Source: Bradyrhizobium sp. cir1
GTDB lineage: Bacteria > Pseudomonadota > Alphaproteobacteria > Rhizobiales > Xanthobacteraceae
Length of the DNA: 64,000 nucleotides
NCBI RefSeq assembly: GCF_014198245.1
Contig: NZ_JACIHE010000015.1
Span: forward strand, 124,001-188,000
Direction of reading: 5' to 3'
The position numbers and the translations under genes were made by a program. Below the pieces are notes generated by a model. The model was not told the origin of the DNA and did not search any database. It saw only the letters and a list, made by a program, of their open reading frames with translations. Shown here one piece after another: positions 39,347 to 47,872 of this stretch. How positions within the stretch are numbered: position 1 is the stretch's first letter; the number at the start of each line of letters is the position of its first letter.

Positions 39347-41140
39347 CTAGACTCCCGCAACCGATGTCCACAAATCCGCGAGCCTCTTCCGCAGCGCCTG
39401 CCGGCGTGTCAGCGGCGGCGGCGTCTCGTCCTCTTCCGGCAGACGCAGGCCGACGACATTGACGCGGCCGCCGGAGATGCTGCGCGCGACGAGGACGATC
39501 TCGTCCAGCACGAGCTCGGCGCCCTCTTTCGGGGCCCGGTCGAGATGGACGTCGAAATAGTCGGCGAGCGTCAGCTTGCCCTCGTCGTCGCTCACCTTGA
39601 CGCCGTAGATCCCGGCAAGCTCCGCCAGCGTGTGCTCGCCGGAGACCATGAAATCGCCGAGCAGATGCGGATCGGGCGCGGTGCTCGGCTGCATGTCGAC
39701 AAAGAAGCGGTCGAGCGACTCGGCCTTTTCCGGCGGCGCCAGCAGGTAGATGTAGTCGCCGGGCGCGATCGGATCGGCTTCCGTGGGCGTCAGGATATTC
39801 TCGTTGCGGATCACCAGCGTCGGCTTCGACCAGGACGGGATCAGGCCGCGGCGGAAATACAGGCTCTTGGGGCGCACCGGATAGCCGACCAGCTGCTGCT
39901 CGAGCTGGCCGGGCAAATCGAGCTCGACGCGACGCGGGCCGCGCTCGGCGCGGGGCAGCGCGACGTGCAGCTTCCGCGCGGCGGGTGCCAGCGTCCAGCC
40001 TTGCAGCAACAGCGAGATGATGACGACGACGAAGGCGACGTCGAAATAGAGATAGGCCTTGGACAGCCCGACCAGCATCGGGATCGACGCCAGGAAGATC
40101 GCGACCGCACCGCGCAGGCCGGTCCAGGCGATGAAGATCTTTTCGCGCCAGTTGAAGCGGAACGGCGCCAGGCACACGAACACCGCGAGCGGCCGCGCCA
40201 CCAGCATCAGGACGAGCGCGACGGCGACCGCCGGCAGCACGCTGGAGCCGAGCCGGCCCGGCGAGACCAGCAGGCCAAGCAGCACGAACATCACGATCTG
40301 CGCCAGCCAGGTCGCCGCATCCAGGAAGGTCACCACCGAATTATGCGCACGCGTCGGCCGGTTGCCGATGATGATGCCGGCGAGATAGACCGCGAGGAAG
40401 CCCGAGGCGTGCATGATCTGCGAGCCGCCGAAGATCACGAGCGCCGCCGTCGTGACGAACGGCGCATGCAGGCCCTGCGGCAACGCGACTTTGTTGAGCG
40501 CGATGACGACGAGGCGTCCGCCGAAGAAGCCGACGACGGCGCCCAGCACCGCCTCCTGCAAGAACTCCATCAGCACGTGACCCGCCGTGCCCGTTCCCAG
40601 CGAGATGTACTCGACCAGCATCAAGGTGAGGAAGATCGCGAAGGGATCGTTGGTGCCGGACTCCGCCTCCAGCGTCGCGCCGACGCGCGGGCGCAGGCGC
40701 AGGCCCTGGGTGTGGACCAGCAGGAACACGGCCGCCGCATCGGTCGAGGCCACCACGGCGCCGACCAGCAGCGACTCCGTCCAGTTGAGGTCCAGCGCAT
40801 ATCTGGCGAACGGCGCCGTAACCACCGCAGTCAGGAGCACGCCGACGGTGGCCAGCACCACCGACGGCGCCAGCACGGTGCGGATGCTGGCAAAGCGCGT
40901 CCGCAAGCCGCCGTCGAACAGGATCAGGGCCAGCGCCACCGAGCCGACCAGATAGGTGGTGCGGACATCGTCGAACTGGAGCTGCCCGGGGCCGGAATCG
41001 CCGGCGAGCATGCCGATGACAAGGAAGACGAGCAGCAGGGGCGCGCCGAAGCGCAGCGCAAGCAGGCTCGACAGGATGCCGGCCATGACGAGGACGGCGC
41101 CGAGCAATATGGCGAGGCTGACGGAGTCGAGGGAAGCCAT
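39347..41140 (-). CDS. nhaP2: NhaP2/CvrA-type K+(Na+)/H+ antiporter with cytosolic RCK-C and CorC-type domains
   Basis: 597 aa from ATG 41140. The same frame stays open to 41278 through repeat A, but that is not coding. The CPA1 membrane domain spans about residues 5-390 with 'ILFDGGLRTRFASI', 'LVGAVVASTDAAAVFLL' and 'LEAESGTNDPFAIFLTL' (the TD and ND acidic motifs). A TrkA_C-like domain lies at about 400-490 ('ADPIAPGDYIYLLAPPEKAE') and a CorC/HlyC-like C-terminal domain at about 500-580 ('TLADYFDVHLDRAPKEG'). It exchanges K+ or Na+ for H+ and regulates cell ion levels. The three-domain architecture is that of NhaP2. Confidence 0.93.
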   Translation of the reverse strand: MASLDSVSLAILLGAVLVMAGILSSLLALRFGAPLLLVFLVIGMLAGDSGPGQLQFDDVRTTYLVGSVALALILFDGGLRTRFASIRTVLAPSVVLATVGVLLTAVVTAPFARYALDLNWTESLLVGAVVASTDAAAVFLLVHTQGLRLRPRVGATLEAESGTNDPFAIFLTLMLVEYISLGTGTAGHVLMEFLQEAVLGAVVGFFGGRLVVIALNKVALPQGLHAPFVTTAALVIFGGSQIMHASGFLAVYLAGIIIGNRPTRAHNSVVTFLDAATWLAQIVMFVLLGLLVSPGRLGSSVLPAVAVALVLMLVARPLAVFVCLAPFRFNWREKIFIAWTGLRGAVAIFLASIPMLVGLSKAYLYFDVAFVVVIISLLLQGWTLAPAARKLHVALPRAERGPRRVELDLPGQLEQQLVGYPVRPKSLYFRRGLIPSWSKPTLVIRNENILTPTEADPIAPGDYIYLLAPPEKAESLDRFFVDMQPSTAPDPHLLGDFMVSGEHTLAELAGIYGVKVSDDEGKLTLADYFDVHLDRAPKEGAELVLDEIVLVARSISGGRVNVVGLRLPEEDETPPPLTRRQALRKRLADLWTSVAGV

Positions 41141-41201
41141 GCGGTGCTGCGGGTTACTCCGGGGAACGAATGAAATACGGGTTAGGGAGGCGCCGGCGGC
41201 G

Positions 41202-41374
41202 CGCTCCCTCGCCCCGCTTGCGGGGTCGGGATGAGCATAGCTCACCCTGAGAGGGGTGGGGTGAGGGGGGCTCTCCACGGGGGTGGTGACAGATGGACTC
41301 GCGGAGAGTCCCCCTCACCCGGATCGCATCTGACGATGCGATCCGGCCTCTCCCCGCAAGCGGGGAGAGGCGAA
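41202..41374. repeat. Dispersed repeat family A, copy 3
   Basis: GCGCTCCCTCGCCCC to CTCTCCCCGCAAGCGGGGAG, homologous to 7637-7774 and 31596-31749. It occupies most of the 41141-41611 gap between the divergent antiporter and MscS genes. The remaining 41375-41611 shows no gene and presumably contains the MscS promoter. Confidence 0.85.
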
Positions 41375-41611
41375 GCACGCGCCTGCCGACAGACCTGTTC
41401 AACCAACAATCATCCTGCTCCAGCATCCATATCGTCGCTGCCCCGGCACGCCAACCCATTTTCTTCCGCTTTCTCCCGCTCGCGGCAATCTGCCCGTATT
41501 TTGCGGCCCTTAACGCGCTTCACTTACCGGTGTATCGATGGCCGGGCCGCATCCTTTGTGGGATTCTGCGGTGCCTTCGAATCAATTCCTCCCCGCTTCC
41601 CGACGAGACCG

Positions 41612-42928
41612 ATGGACATGGACCTCAAAGACTTCATGGAGTTCGTGCAGACGACCGCACGCAGCGTCGGAGCGGAGATCTCCTCACCCTGGTTCTACCT
41701 GCAATTTGGTCTCATTCTCGCGGCAGCCGGCATCGCCTATGCCGCGGAAGCCGGCATTCGCAACCGCGTCGACATGACATCGCTGGCCATGGGCTGGCCG
41801 CTGCCGCTCCGGCACTTCTCGCGAGTGATGGTGTCGAGCGCCTCGACGGCGGTGTTCACCCTGCTCGTGATCATCTCCCGCGTGGTGATGTCCCACGCGA
41901 CCTGGCCGAGCCGCAGCTATCTCCTGATGGTCGCCGCCAAGATGGGGCTGGCCTGGCTCGTGATCCGGCTGGTGACCTCGGTGCTGCGCAACGCCTTCAT
42001 CGTCAAGCTGGTGTCGATCACGGCCTGGTTCGTCGCGGCTCTCTCCATCATCGGCCAGCTCGACACGACCATCGATCTGCTCGACTCCTTCGCGATCGTG
42101 CTCGGCGGCCTCAGGCTGACGCCGCTGCTGGTGATCAAGGCCGGCGCGCTGCTGCTGATCGCGCTGTGGGCCACCAACATCGCCAGCAATTTCGCCGAGA
42201 GCCGGATCAATTCGACCACCGACCTGACGCCGTCGGTGCAGGTGCTGCTGGTCAAGATCATCCGCATCGGACTGCTTGCCGTCGCAATCGTCATTGCGCT
42301 CGGCGCGGTCGGCATCGACCTGTCGGCGCTCGCGGTGTTCTCCGGCGCGGTCGGCGTCGGCATCGGTATCGGCCTGCAGAAGATCGTGGCCAATTTCATC
42401 TCGGGGATCATCCTGCTCGCCGACAAATCGGTGAAGCCCGGCGACCTCGTCACCATCGGCGACAACACCGGGCGGATCAGCGCGATGAAGACGCGCTACA
42501 TCTCCGTCGCGGCCGGCGACGGGCGCGAATTCCTGGTGCCGAACGAGGATTTGGTGACCCAGAAGGTCATCAACTGGACCTATACCGACAAGAACACGCT
42601 GGTGAAGATCGCCTTCGGCACCAATTACGACGCCGACCCGAAATTGGTCTGCAAGCTTGCGGCCGAGACCGCGGAAGCCCATCCGCGCGCGCAGAAGGGC
42701 AAGCCGCCGAGCTGCCTCCTGACCGAGTTCGCCGAAGCCGGGATGAAGTTCTCGCTGACCTTCTGGATCGCCGATCCCGACGGCATGGATAAGGTCAAGA
42801 GCGACGTGATGCTGTCGCTGTGGGACGCCTTCAAGCGCGAAGGCATCCGGGTTCCCTACCCCGTCCGCGAAATCCGTATCCGGGGTGGCGCCCTGCCGGT
42901 GGAAACCACCGTAGAAGTCCCGAATTAG
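41612..42928 (+). CDS. MscS-family mechanosensitive ion channel
   Basis: 438 aa from ATG 41612; a second in-frame ATG lies at 41618. About five or six membrane helices precede the MscS pore segment 'FSGAVGVGIGIGLQKIVANF', with the Gly/Ala-packed TM3. The beta domain begins 'DKSVKPGDLVTIGDNTGRIS', and the C-terminal alpha/beta domain ends 'VPYPVREIRI', all canonical. It opens under membrane tension to release solutes during osmotic downshock. It is larger than E. coli MscS (286 aa) through extra N-terminal helices. Confidence 0.93.
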   Translation: MDMDLKDFMEFVQTTARSVGAEISSPWFYLQFGLILAAAGIAYAAEAGIRNRVDMTSLAMGWPLPLRHFSRVMVSSASTAVFTLLVIISRVVMSHATWPSRSYLLMVAAKMGLAWLVIRLVTSVLRNAFIVKLVSITAWFVAALSIIGQLDTTIDLLDSFAIVLGGLRLTPLLVIKAGALLLIALWATNIASNFAESRINSTTDLTPSVQVLLVKIIRIGLLAVAIVIALGAVGIDLSALAVFSGAVGVGIGIGLQKIVANFISGIILLADKSVKPGDLVTIGDNTGRISAMKTRYISVAAGDGREFLVPNEDLVTQKVINWTYTDKNTLVKIAFGTNYDADPKLVCKLAAETAEAHPRAQKGKPPSCLLTEFAEAGMKFSLTFWIADPDGMDKVKSDVMLSLWDAFKREGIRVPYPVREIRIRGGALPVETTVEVPN

Positions 42929-43113
42929 GCCCGCTTTCGGGCGCAAGGACCGGTAAGATTGTTGTTTTGACGCGTTTTCTTCACGCGAACCGGTAGCCAC
43001 TTCGCTCGAAAACGCTGTGCCTTAGCTTGCATGAAGGCGGGCAATCATTAAATTAGGGCCTGAAATCAAGCCTTTCCACCGACATCGAGATCAGCCCGGA
43101 AGACCGCACAAGC

Positions 43114-43932
43114 ATGAGCTACGTCGAAGCCACCGATACCTCCCTGCGCAAGACCGGACAGATCAAGCTGCATGGGCCCGCCGCCTTTGCCGGCATGCGC
43201 AAGGCGGGCGCGCTGGTGGCCAAGTGCCTCGACGAGCTCACCGACATCGTCGCGCCTGGCGTGCCGACCTCGAAGATCGACGAATTCGTCCGCGACTTCG
43301 CCTTCAGCCACGGCGCCTATCCGGCGACGCTGATGTATCGCGGCTACCGCTACTCGACCTGCACCTCGCTCAACCACGTGGTCTGCCACGGCATGCCCGG
43401 CGACCGTCCGCTGAAGGAAGGCGACATCGTCAACATCGATGTCACCTTCATCGTCGACGGCTGGTACGGCGATTCCAGCCGGATGTATGCGGTCGGCCCG
43501 ATCGCGCGCAAGGCCGAGCGACTGATCGAGGTGACGTATGAAGCGATGATGCGCGGCATCGCCGCCGTAAAACCCGGCGCCACCACCGGCGACATCGGCC
43601 ACGCCATCCAGAGTTTTGTCGAGCCGCAGGGCATGAGCGTGGTGCGCGATTTCTGCGGCCACGGTTTGGGGCGCATGTTCCACGACGAGCCGAACATCAT
43701 CCATATCGGCCGGCCCGGCGAGGGCGTGCAGCTCAAGCCCGGCATGTTCTTCACCATCGAGCCGATGATCAATCTCGGCAAGCCGCACGTAAAAATCCTC
43801 TCCGACGGCTGGACCGCGGTGACCCGCGACCGCTCGCTGTCGGCGCAGTTCGAGCACTCCGTCGGCGTGACGGCGACGGGCGTCGAGATCTTCACCCTGT
43901 CGGAGCGGCACGGCGAGAAGCAGATCGGGTGA
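43114..43932 (+). CDS. map: Methionine aminopeptidase type I
   Basis: 272 aa. Metal-binding residues of the pita-bread fold are present in order: His in 'VVCHGMPGD', Asp in 'VNIDVTFIVDG', Asp in 'WYGDSSRMY', His in 'GHGLGRMFHDEP', Glu in 'FFTIEPMI' and Glu in 'QFEHSVGVT'. It removes initiator methionine from nascent proteins. The ATG at 43114 gives a 15-20 residue extension before 'IKLHGPAAFAGMRKAG', acceptable for alphaproteobacterial Map. radC follows 88 bases downstream, a neighbour order common in the group. Confidence 0.97.
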   Translation: MSYVEATDTSLRKTGQIKLHGPAAFAGMRKAGALVAKCLDELTDIVAPGVPTSKIDEFVRDFAFSHGAYPATLMYRGYRYSTCTSLNHVVCHGMPGDRPLKEGDIVNIDVTFIVDGWYGDSSRMYAVGPIARKAERLIEVTYEAMMRGIAAVKPGATTGDIGHAIQSFVEPQGMSVVRDFCGHGLGRMFHDEPNIIHIGRPGEGVQLKPGMFFTIEPMINLGKPHVKILSDGWTAVTRDRSLSAQFEHSVGVTATGVEIFTLSERHGEKQIG

Positions 43933-44020
43933 GCCTCTAAGGGGGCGCGACCCGCGAACCGGATTTGCCGCCGCAATTGACGGTTGCAAAAACAGAGTTC
44001 CGCGGCAATGCTGGCGGTCG

Positions 44021-44734
44021 ATGCCCGCCAAGCCAGACCACGACAAGAGCAAGCCGGAGGACGCGCCGCACTATCACGGCCATCGCGAGCGGCTGCGCGA
44101 GCGCTTCTACAGCGCCGGCGCGGACGCGCTCAGCGACTACGAACTCCTGGAGATGGCGCTGTTTCCGGCGCTGCCGCGGCGCGACACCAAGCCGCTGGCG
44201 AAGACGCTGATCAAGACCTTCGGCTCGTTCGCCGAGGTCGTGCATGCCCCGGTGGCGCGCTTGCGCGAGGTCGACGGCATAGGCGAAGCCGCCATCAACC
44301 AGCTCAAGCTGATCGCCGCCGCGGCGCACCGCGTCGCCAAGGGCGAGGTCAACAGCCGCAACGCGCTGTCGTCCTGGAACGAGGTGATCGACTATTGCCG
44401 CACCAGCATGGCCTTCGCCGACAGGGAGCAGTTTCGCCTGCTCTTCCTCGACAAGCGCAACCAGCTGATCGCCGACGAGGTGCAGCAGACCGGCACCGTC
44501 GACCACACCCCGGTCTATCCGCGCGAAGTGATCAAGCGCGCGCTGGAATTATCGGCGACCGCGCTGATCCTGGTGCACAACCACCCCTCCGGCGATCCCT
44601 CGCCGTCGCAGGCCGACATCCAGATGACGAAAGCGATCATCGACATCGCCAAGCCGCTCGGGATCGCCGTGCATGATCACATCATCGTCGGCAGGAACGG
44701 GCATACGAGCCTGCGCGGGATGCGGTTGATCTAG
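44021..44734 (+). CDS. radC: RadC-family JAB/MPN-domain protein
   Basis: 237 aa. An N-terminal helix-hairpin-helix region (about 30-95, 'LREVDGIGEAAINQLKLI') is followed by the JAB1/MPN domain. The zinc motif 'LVHNHPSGDPSPSQAD' has its first His at residue 186, with upstream Glu in the 'EVIDYCRTSM' to 'QTGTVDHTPVYPREV' region. Historically called a DNA-repair protein, its actual function is uncertain. It follows map on the same strand. Confidence 0.94.
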   Translation: MPAKPDHDKSKPEDAPHYHGHRERLRERFYSAGADALSDYELLEMALFPALPRRDTKPLAKTLIKTFGSFAEVVHAPVARLREVDGIGEAAINQLKLIAAAAHRVAKGEVNSRNALSSWNEVIDYCRTSMAFADREQFRLLFLDKRNQLIADEVQQTGTVDHTPVYPREVIKRALELSATALILVHNHPSGDPSPSQADIQMTKAIIDIAKPLGIAVHDHIIVGRNGHTSLRGMRLI

Positions 44735-44761
44735 GGTTGCAAATCGGGCGACAAAAGCAGC

Positions 44762-44824
44762 ATGAGCGACTGGCTGCACAATCTGCCGGTGCCCTGGATG
44801 GCGCTGGTGTGCCGGAGGCAATGA
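44762..44824 (+). pseudogene. 20-codon remnant of the start of a membrane-protein gene (possibly DUF4239)
   Basis: ATG 44762 opens 'MSDWLHNLPVPWMALV' and stops after four more codons. This looks like the N-terminal segment of DUF4239-type membrane proteins ('..WL..LPVP.MALVVFG..'). The sequence then changes abruptly to unrelated DNA. It is most likely a gene truncated by deletion, or else a chance short frame. The DUF assignment is from memory of the family start. Confidence 0.35.
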
Positions 44825-44843
44825 ACAGCTAGAGCGCTCGCGC

Positions 44844-45149
44844 CTAGTAGCAATATCGCGGATCGACCCGGACATAGTAGCCGTCGGGCCGCTGCATGTA
44901 GCAGCCGCGCTGATAGGCGTAATAGCCGGAGCGGCGGCGCTCGCCCTCGGAGGCGATCGCGGCACCCGTGCCGGCACCGACGACGGCGCCAATGGCCGCG
45001 CCGCGGCCTCCGCCGAGCGCACCGCCGACGATCGCACCGCCGACACCGCCGATGATCGCACCGCCGATGGCATCCTGGGCCACAGCTTCATGAACCGGCA
45101 CGGCAGTCGCAACCGTCAGACACGCTGCAATTCCAAGACCTCGAAGCAT
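44844..45149 (-). CDS. Small secreted glycine-zipper protein
   Basis: 101 aa from ATG 45149, preceded by AGGAGG about ten bases upstream. Signal peptide at 1-25 ('GIAACLTVATAVPVHEAVAQ'). The centre is a glycine-zipper stretch ('GGVGGAIVGGALGGGRGAAI'), able to insert into or associate with membranes. The C-terminus 'GCYMQRPDGYYVRVDPRYCY' carries two cysteines and many tyrosines. Similar small proteins are frequent in Bradyrhizobium; function unknown. The Tyr/Cys-rich end recalls the 55974-56237 protein. Confidence 0.78.
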   Translation of the reverse strand: MLRGLGIAACLTVATAVPVHEAVAQDAIGGAIIGGVGGAIVGGALGGGRGAAIGAVVGAGTGAAIASEGERRRSGYYAYQRGCYMQRPDGYYVRVDPRYCY

Positions 45150-45436
45150 TTCCGGCCCTCCTGTGCTGGCGCCAGTCATAGCGCCCGGTGCGGATGCGGG
45201 CCAGAACAATCGTCGGCATTCAAGGACTGACGAGCCACGCGACGACGCTAAAAGCTTACCTCGCCAGTGCAAAGAACAGCACGATCTCCTCCCGCGTTCC
45301 TTCGTTTCCCCCGGGTCACCGCGGTACGCACGTGCCCAGCGGGATCGGCCAACGGCATTCCCTCCTGGAGACGAGAAATTCGACGCAGGCACCGTCGGCC
45401 GTGCGGCCGAACGGCTGAACGAGATGCGACCGCGAC

Positions 45437-45468
45437 TTAGAATCCATCAAAATTAGAATCCTTTCAAA
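45437..45468. repeat. Two 16-base tandem units upstream of the flavinylation cluster; rest of the 45150-45660 gap
   Basis: TTAGAATCCATCAAAA and TTAGAATCCTTTCAAA lie head to tail (13 of 16 identical), 192-224 bases before the 45661 gene, in an AT-richer patch. This could be a tandem binding site. The unit TTAGAATCC recalls half of an Irr/ICE iron-control element, but no inverted partner is present, so the regulator is open. The remainder of the 510-base gap contains no gene I can support; a short frame at 45486 has a ribosome-like AAGGAG but ends after 18 codons. Confidence 0.4.
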
Positions 45469-45660
45469 CAAGGAGCGCGAAAAGCGATGCAGCGCGCAAG
45501 CAGTTCATATTGCTCGCTTCCTATTTTTCCCGGCGCCTCGTGAAGCGACGCCAACGGTCTCAGGATTCAGAGCGCCGCGCCCGTTTAGATCGATTCCGAA
45601 CTGGGACCTATTGTCACATCTCCGTGTCTCACTGTAGGCGGGCCCTGCAGCCTTTCTCAG

Positions 45661-46575
45661 ATGGGGACAACAGTGAAACGATTAGTGGGACCGATGTGCG
45701 CCGCGGTTGCGATGCTGGCCGCGTGCGAAGCCAATGCAGGGGAATCACCGTTCGGCTGGATCTACACAGCCGATCTGCATCCGCAGGGCACGTATGAATA
45801 CGAGCACAAATCGTTCATGCAGGCGGGCCAGTCGCAGGGGCAGTATTTCCTGATGCGGAACAAGGAGGAGATCGAATACGGCCTCACTAACCAGCTGCAG
45901 ATTTCCGGCTATTTCAACTGGAGTTACGCCAACGCCTACCGCAACGGATTCGATGGGACAACGGGCGGACCCGGCGTGACGCAATTTCTCGACGCCTCCT
46001 TCGATCCATACTCGCGTTACGAGAAGACACGTTTCGACTCGGTTGCCTTCGAGGCGATCTATCAGGTCCTGAACCCCGTGACCGATCCGATCGGCCTTGC
46101 GCTTTACATCGAACCGGAGATCGGTCCGAAGTCGAAGGAGCTGGAATGGCGGGTGATCCTGCAGAAGAATTTTCTCGATGATCGTCTGATCCTCGCCCTC
46201 AACATCATGGGCCAGCATGAGCGCGAGGTCTATGCTGATGGCTCGATCGAAAGAGCCTCGCCGATCGACGTGACGTTCGGTGCGTCCTACCTCGTCGCGC
46301 CGAACTGGATGATCGGCTTCGAGACGCGCATTCACAACGAATTCACCGGCTACTGGTTCAACAACCCCGAACATTCCGCGTTCTTTGCCGGACCTGTCAT
46401 CCATTACGGCCAGAAGGAATTCTGGTGGACGCTGGCCTGGCGTCATCAGCTGCCGATGGTCATCACCTACAACGAGGATCAAGCCTCCGTGGTAAAGCAC
46501 GGGCGCATCTACGGCGACGAACACGCGCGCGACGAAGTGATGTTCCGCCTCGGTGTACCCTTTGCCGCAAAATGA
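45661..46575 (+). CDS. Outer-membrane beta-barrel protein, DUF6662-like
   Basis: 304 aa. Signal peptide at residues about 1-26 ('MCAAVAMLAACEANAGE'). 'ACEANAG' is not a good lipobox, so it is probably cleaved by signal peptidase I. The mature protein opens 'FGWIYTADLHPQGTYEYEHK' and has alternating aromatic strands throughout ('LQISGYFNWSYANAYRN', 'FWWTLAWRHQLPMVITYN'), typical of a monomeric outer-membrane barrel. I associate it with DUF6662, a family found beside FMN-binding and ApbE genes. It is first of a four-gene cluster, with the next gene 18 bases downstream. Alternative in-frame ATG at 45694. Confidence 0.72.
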   Translation: MGTTVKRLVGPMCAAVAMLAACEANAGESPFGWIYTADLHPQGTYEYEHKSFMQAGQSQGQYFLMRNKEEIEYGLTNQLQISGYFNWSYANAYRNGFDGTTGGPGVTQFLDASFDPYSRYEKTRFDSVAFEAIYQVLNPVTDPIGLALYIEPEIGPKSKELEWRVILQKNFLDDRLILALNIMGQHEREVYADGSIERASPIDVTFGASYLVAPNWMIGFETRIHNEFTGYWFNNPEHSAFFAGPVIHYGQKEFWWTLAWRHQLPMVITYNEDQASVVKHGRIYGDEHARDEVMFRLGVPFAAK

Positions 46576-46593
46576 CCTTTCAAGGCAGATAGC

Positions 46594-47049
46594 ATGAAGT
46601 GGACACCAATCCTCACGGCGCCGGCTGCGATCGTCTTGATCGCGCCGGCTAGCGCAAACGTCTACATGAGCGAGCAACAGGCGATGCAGGCGATCTTTCC
46701 CGGCGCCTCGTTCTCTGCAGGCAGCAGGGCGGGCGTGTTCCGTGCCTCCTCGGGCGGGATCGTCGTGATCGACCGCGTGCTCGGCAAGCACGAATACATC
46801 AAATACGCCGTCGGCATCACCGCCGGCGGCACGGTCAAGGGAATCGAGATCCTCGAATACAACGAGTCCTATGGCTACGAGGTTCGCGAGGCCTCATGGC
46901 GTTCGCAATTCGTCGGCAAGAGCGCGAGCTCGCAGCTGCAGCTCAATGTCGATATCAAGAACATCAGCGGCGCGACGCTCTCGGCCAAGCACATCACCGA
47001 TGGCGTGCGGCGCCTGGTCGGGCAGTTCCAGAGCCTGAAGGGGCAGTAG
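46594..47049 (+). CDS. Periplasmic FMN-binding-domain protein, substrate of ApbE
   Basis: 151 aa. Signal peptide at 1-22 ('ILTAPAAIVLIAPASAN'). FMN_bind domain (PF04205) with 'GKHEYIKYAVGITAGGTVKG' and the flavinylation motif 'NISGATLSAKHIT', in which Thr128 would receive FMN through a phosphoester bond, as in NqrC/RnfG. This is a stand-alone FMN carrier, so it would shuttle electrons in the periplasm. The ApbE gene that installs the FMN follows three bases after its stop. Confidence 0.9.
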   Translation: MKWTPILTAPAAIVLIAPASANVYMSEQQAMQAIFPGASFSAGSRAGVFRASSGGIVVIDRVLGKHEYIKYAVGITAGGTVKGIEILEYNESYGYEVREASWRSQFVGKSASSQLQLNVDIKNISGATLSAKHITDGVRRLVGQFQSLKGQ

Positions 47050-47052
47050 GCC

Positions 47053-47868
47053 ATGAGGCGCGCGCGACCGCTGCTGGGCACGATCGTGGAGATCGAGGTC
47101 GACGGCGTGGCGCAAGCCGCCGGCGAGCAGGCGATTGCCGGCGCCTTCGAGGCCGTGTCGCTGGTTCAGCGTCTGATGAGTTTCCACGATGCCAATAGCG
47201 ACATCGGGCGCATCAACCGCGAGGCGTTCCGGATGCCTGTGACGATCCACCCCTGGACGGCACGAGTTCTGCGTCACGCTCAGACGTTTCATGCCGCGAG
47301 CAATGGCCTGTTCGACTGTGCGGTCGGCTTCGAGTTGATGCGCCACGACTTGCTGCCATCGGACGACCTCGACCACGTCGCCGCGGGCGACTTCAACGCG
47401 GTGCGCCTGTCGGCCGATCGATCCGTGCGCCTGACGGCACCGGTCGCAATCGATCTTGGTGGAATCGCCAAGGGCTATGCGGTGGATCGTGCCATCGCCT
47501 CGCTTCGGGCGGCAGGCATCCGAACTGCGACCGTCAATGCCGGCGGCGATCTGCGCGTGATGGGCGAGATCGACCAGCCGATCCACGTGCACGTTCCGAA
47601 CGGAGGCCTGGTCCCAGCGGGACATCTGCGCAACGGCGCCATTGCAACCTCCTCCGCCGTCGCCACCGTCGACCGAATCGGGGCGTGTCGGCCGCCGAGC
47701 TCCGGAACAGACGGCCGCGCCTATTCGGTCGTCGCGCCAAGCTGCATCGCCGCCGATGCGCTGACCAAGATTCTGGTCCAGACCGGGGAGCCGCAGCACC
47801 CCTGCTTCGCGCGCTTCGGCGCGACTGCTTTCATCACCGGCGGCAACCTGCCATCGATGGCGGCCTGA
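47053..47868 (+). CDS. apbE: FAD:protein FMN transferase
   Basis: 271 aa, shorter than the usual 330-350 because it lacks a lipoprotein signal. ApbE motifs: 'RPLLGTIVEIEV', 'LMSFHDANSDIGRINREA', 'VAIDLGGIAKGYAVDRAI', 'VNAGGDLRVMG' and the Mg-binding 'ADALTKILVQTG'. It transfers FMN from FAD to a Ser/Thr in the S-G-A-T motif, evidently that of the preceding gene product. The apparent absence of an export signal is odd for an enzyme that works outside the cytoplasm in most bacteria. Either a short N-terminal signal was missed or the target is modified before export. Confidence 0.93.
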   Translation: MRRARPLLGTIVEIEVDGVAQAAGEQAIAGAFEAVSLVQRLMSFHDANSDIGRINREAFRMPVTIHPWTARVLRHAQTFHAASNGLFDCAVGFELMRHDLLPSDDLDHVAAGDFNAVRLSADRSVRLTAPVAIDLGGIAKGYAVDRAIASLRAAGIRTATVNAGGDLRVMGEIDQPIHVHVPNGGLVPAGHLRNGAIATSSAVATVDRIGACRPPSSGTDGRAYSVVAPSCIAADALTKILVQTGEPQHPCFARFGATAFITGGNLPSMAA

Positions 47869-47872
47869 ACCC

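Noticed and set aside
39545..41173. Plus-strand open frame of 542 codons
   Set aside because: Antisense to the NhaP2 antiporter; extreme Arg/Gln/Asp content typical of mirror frames.
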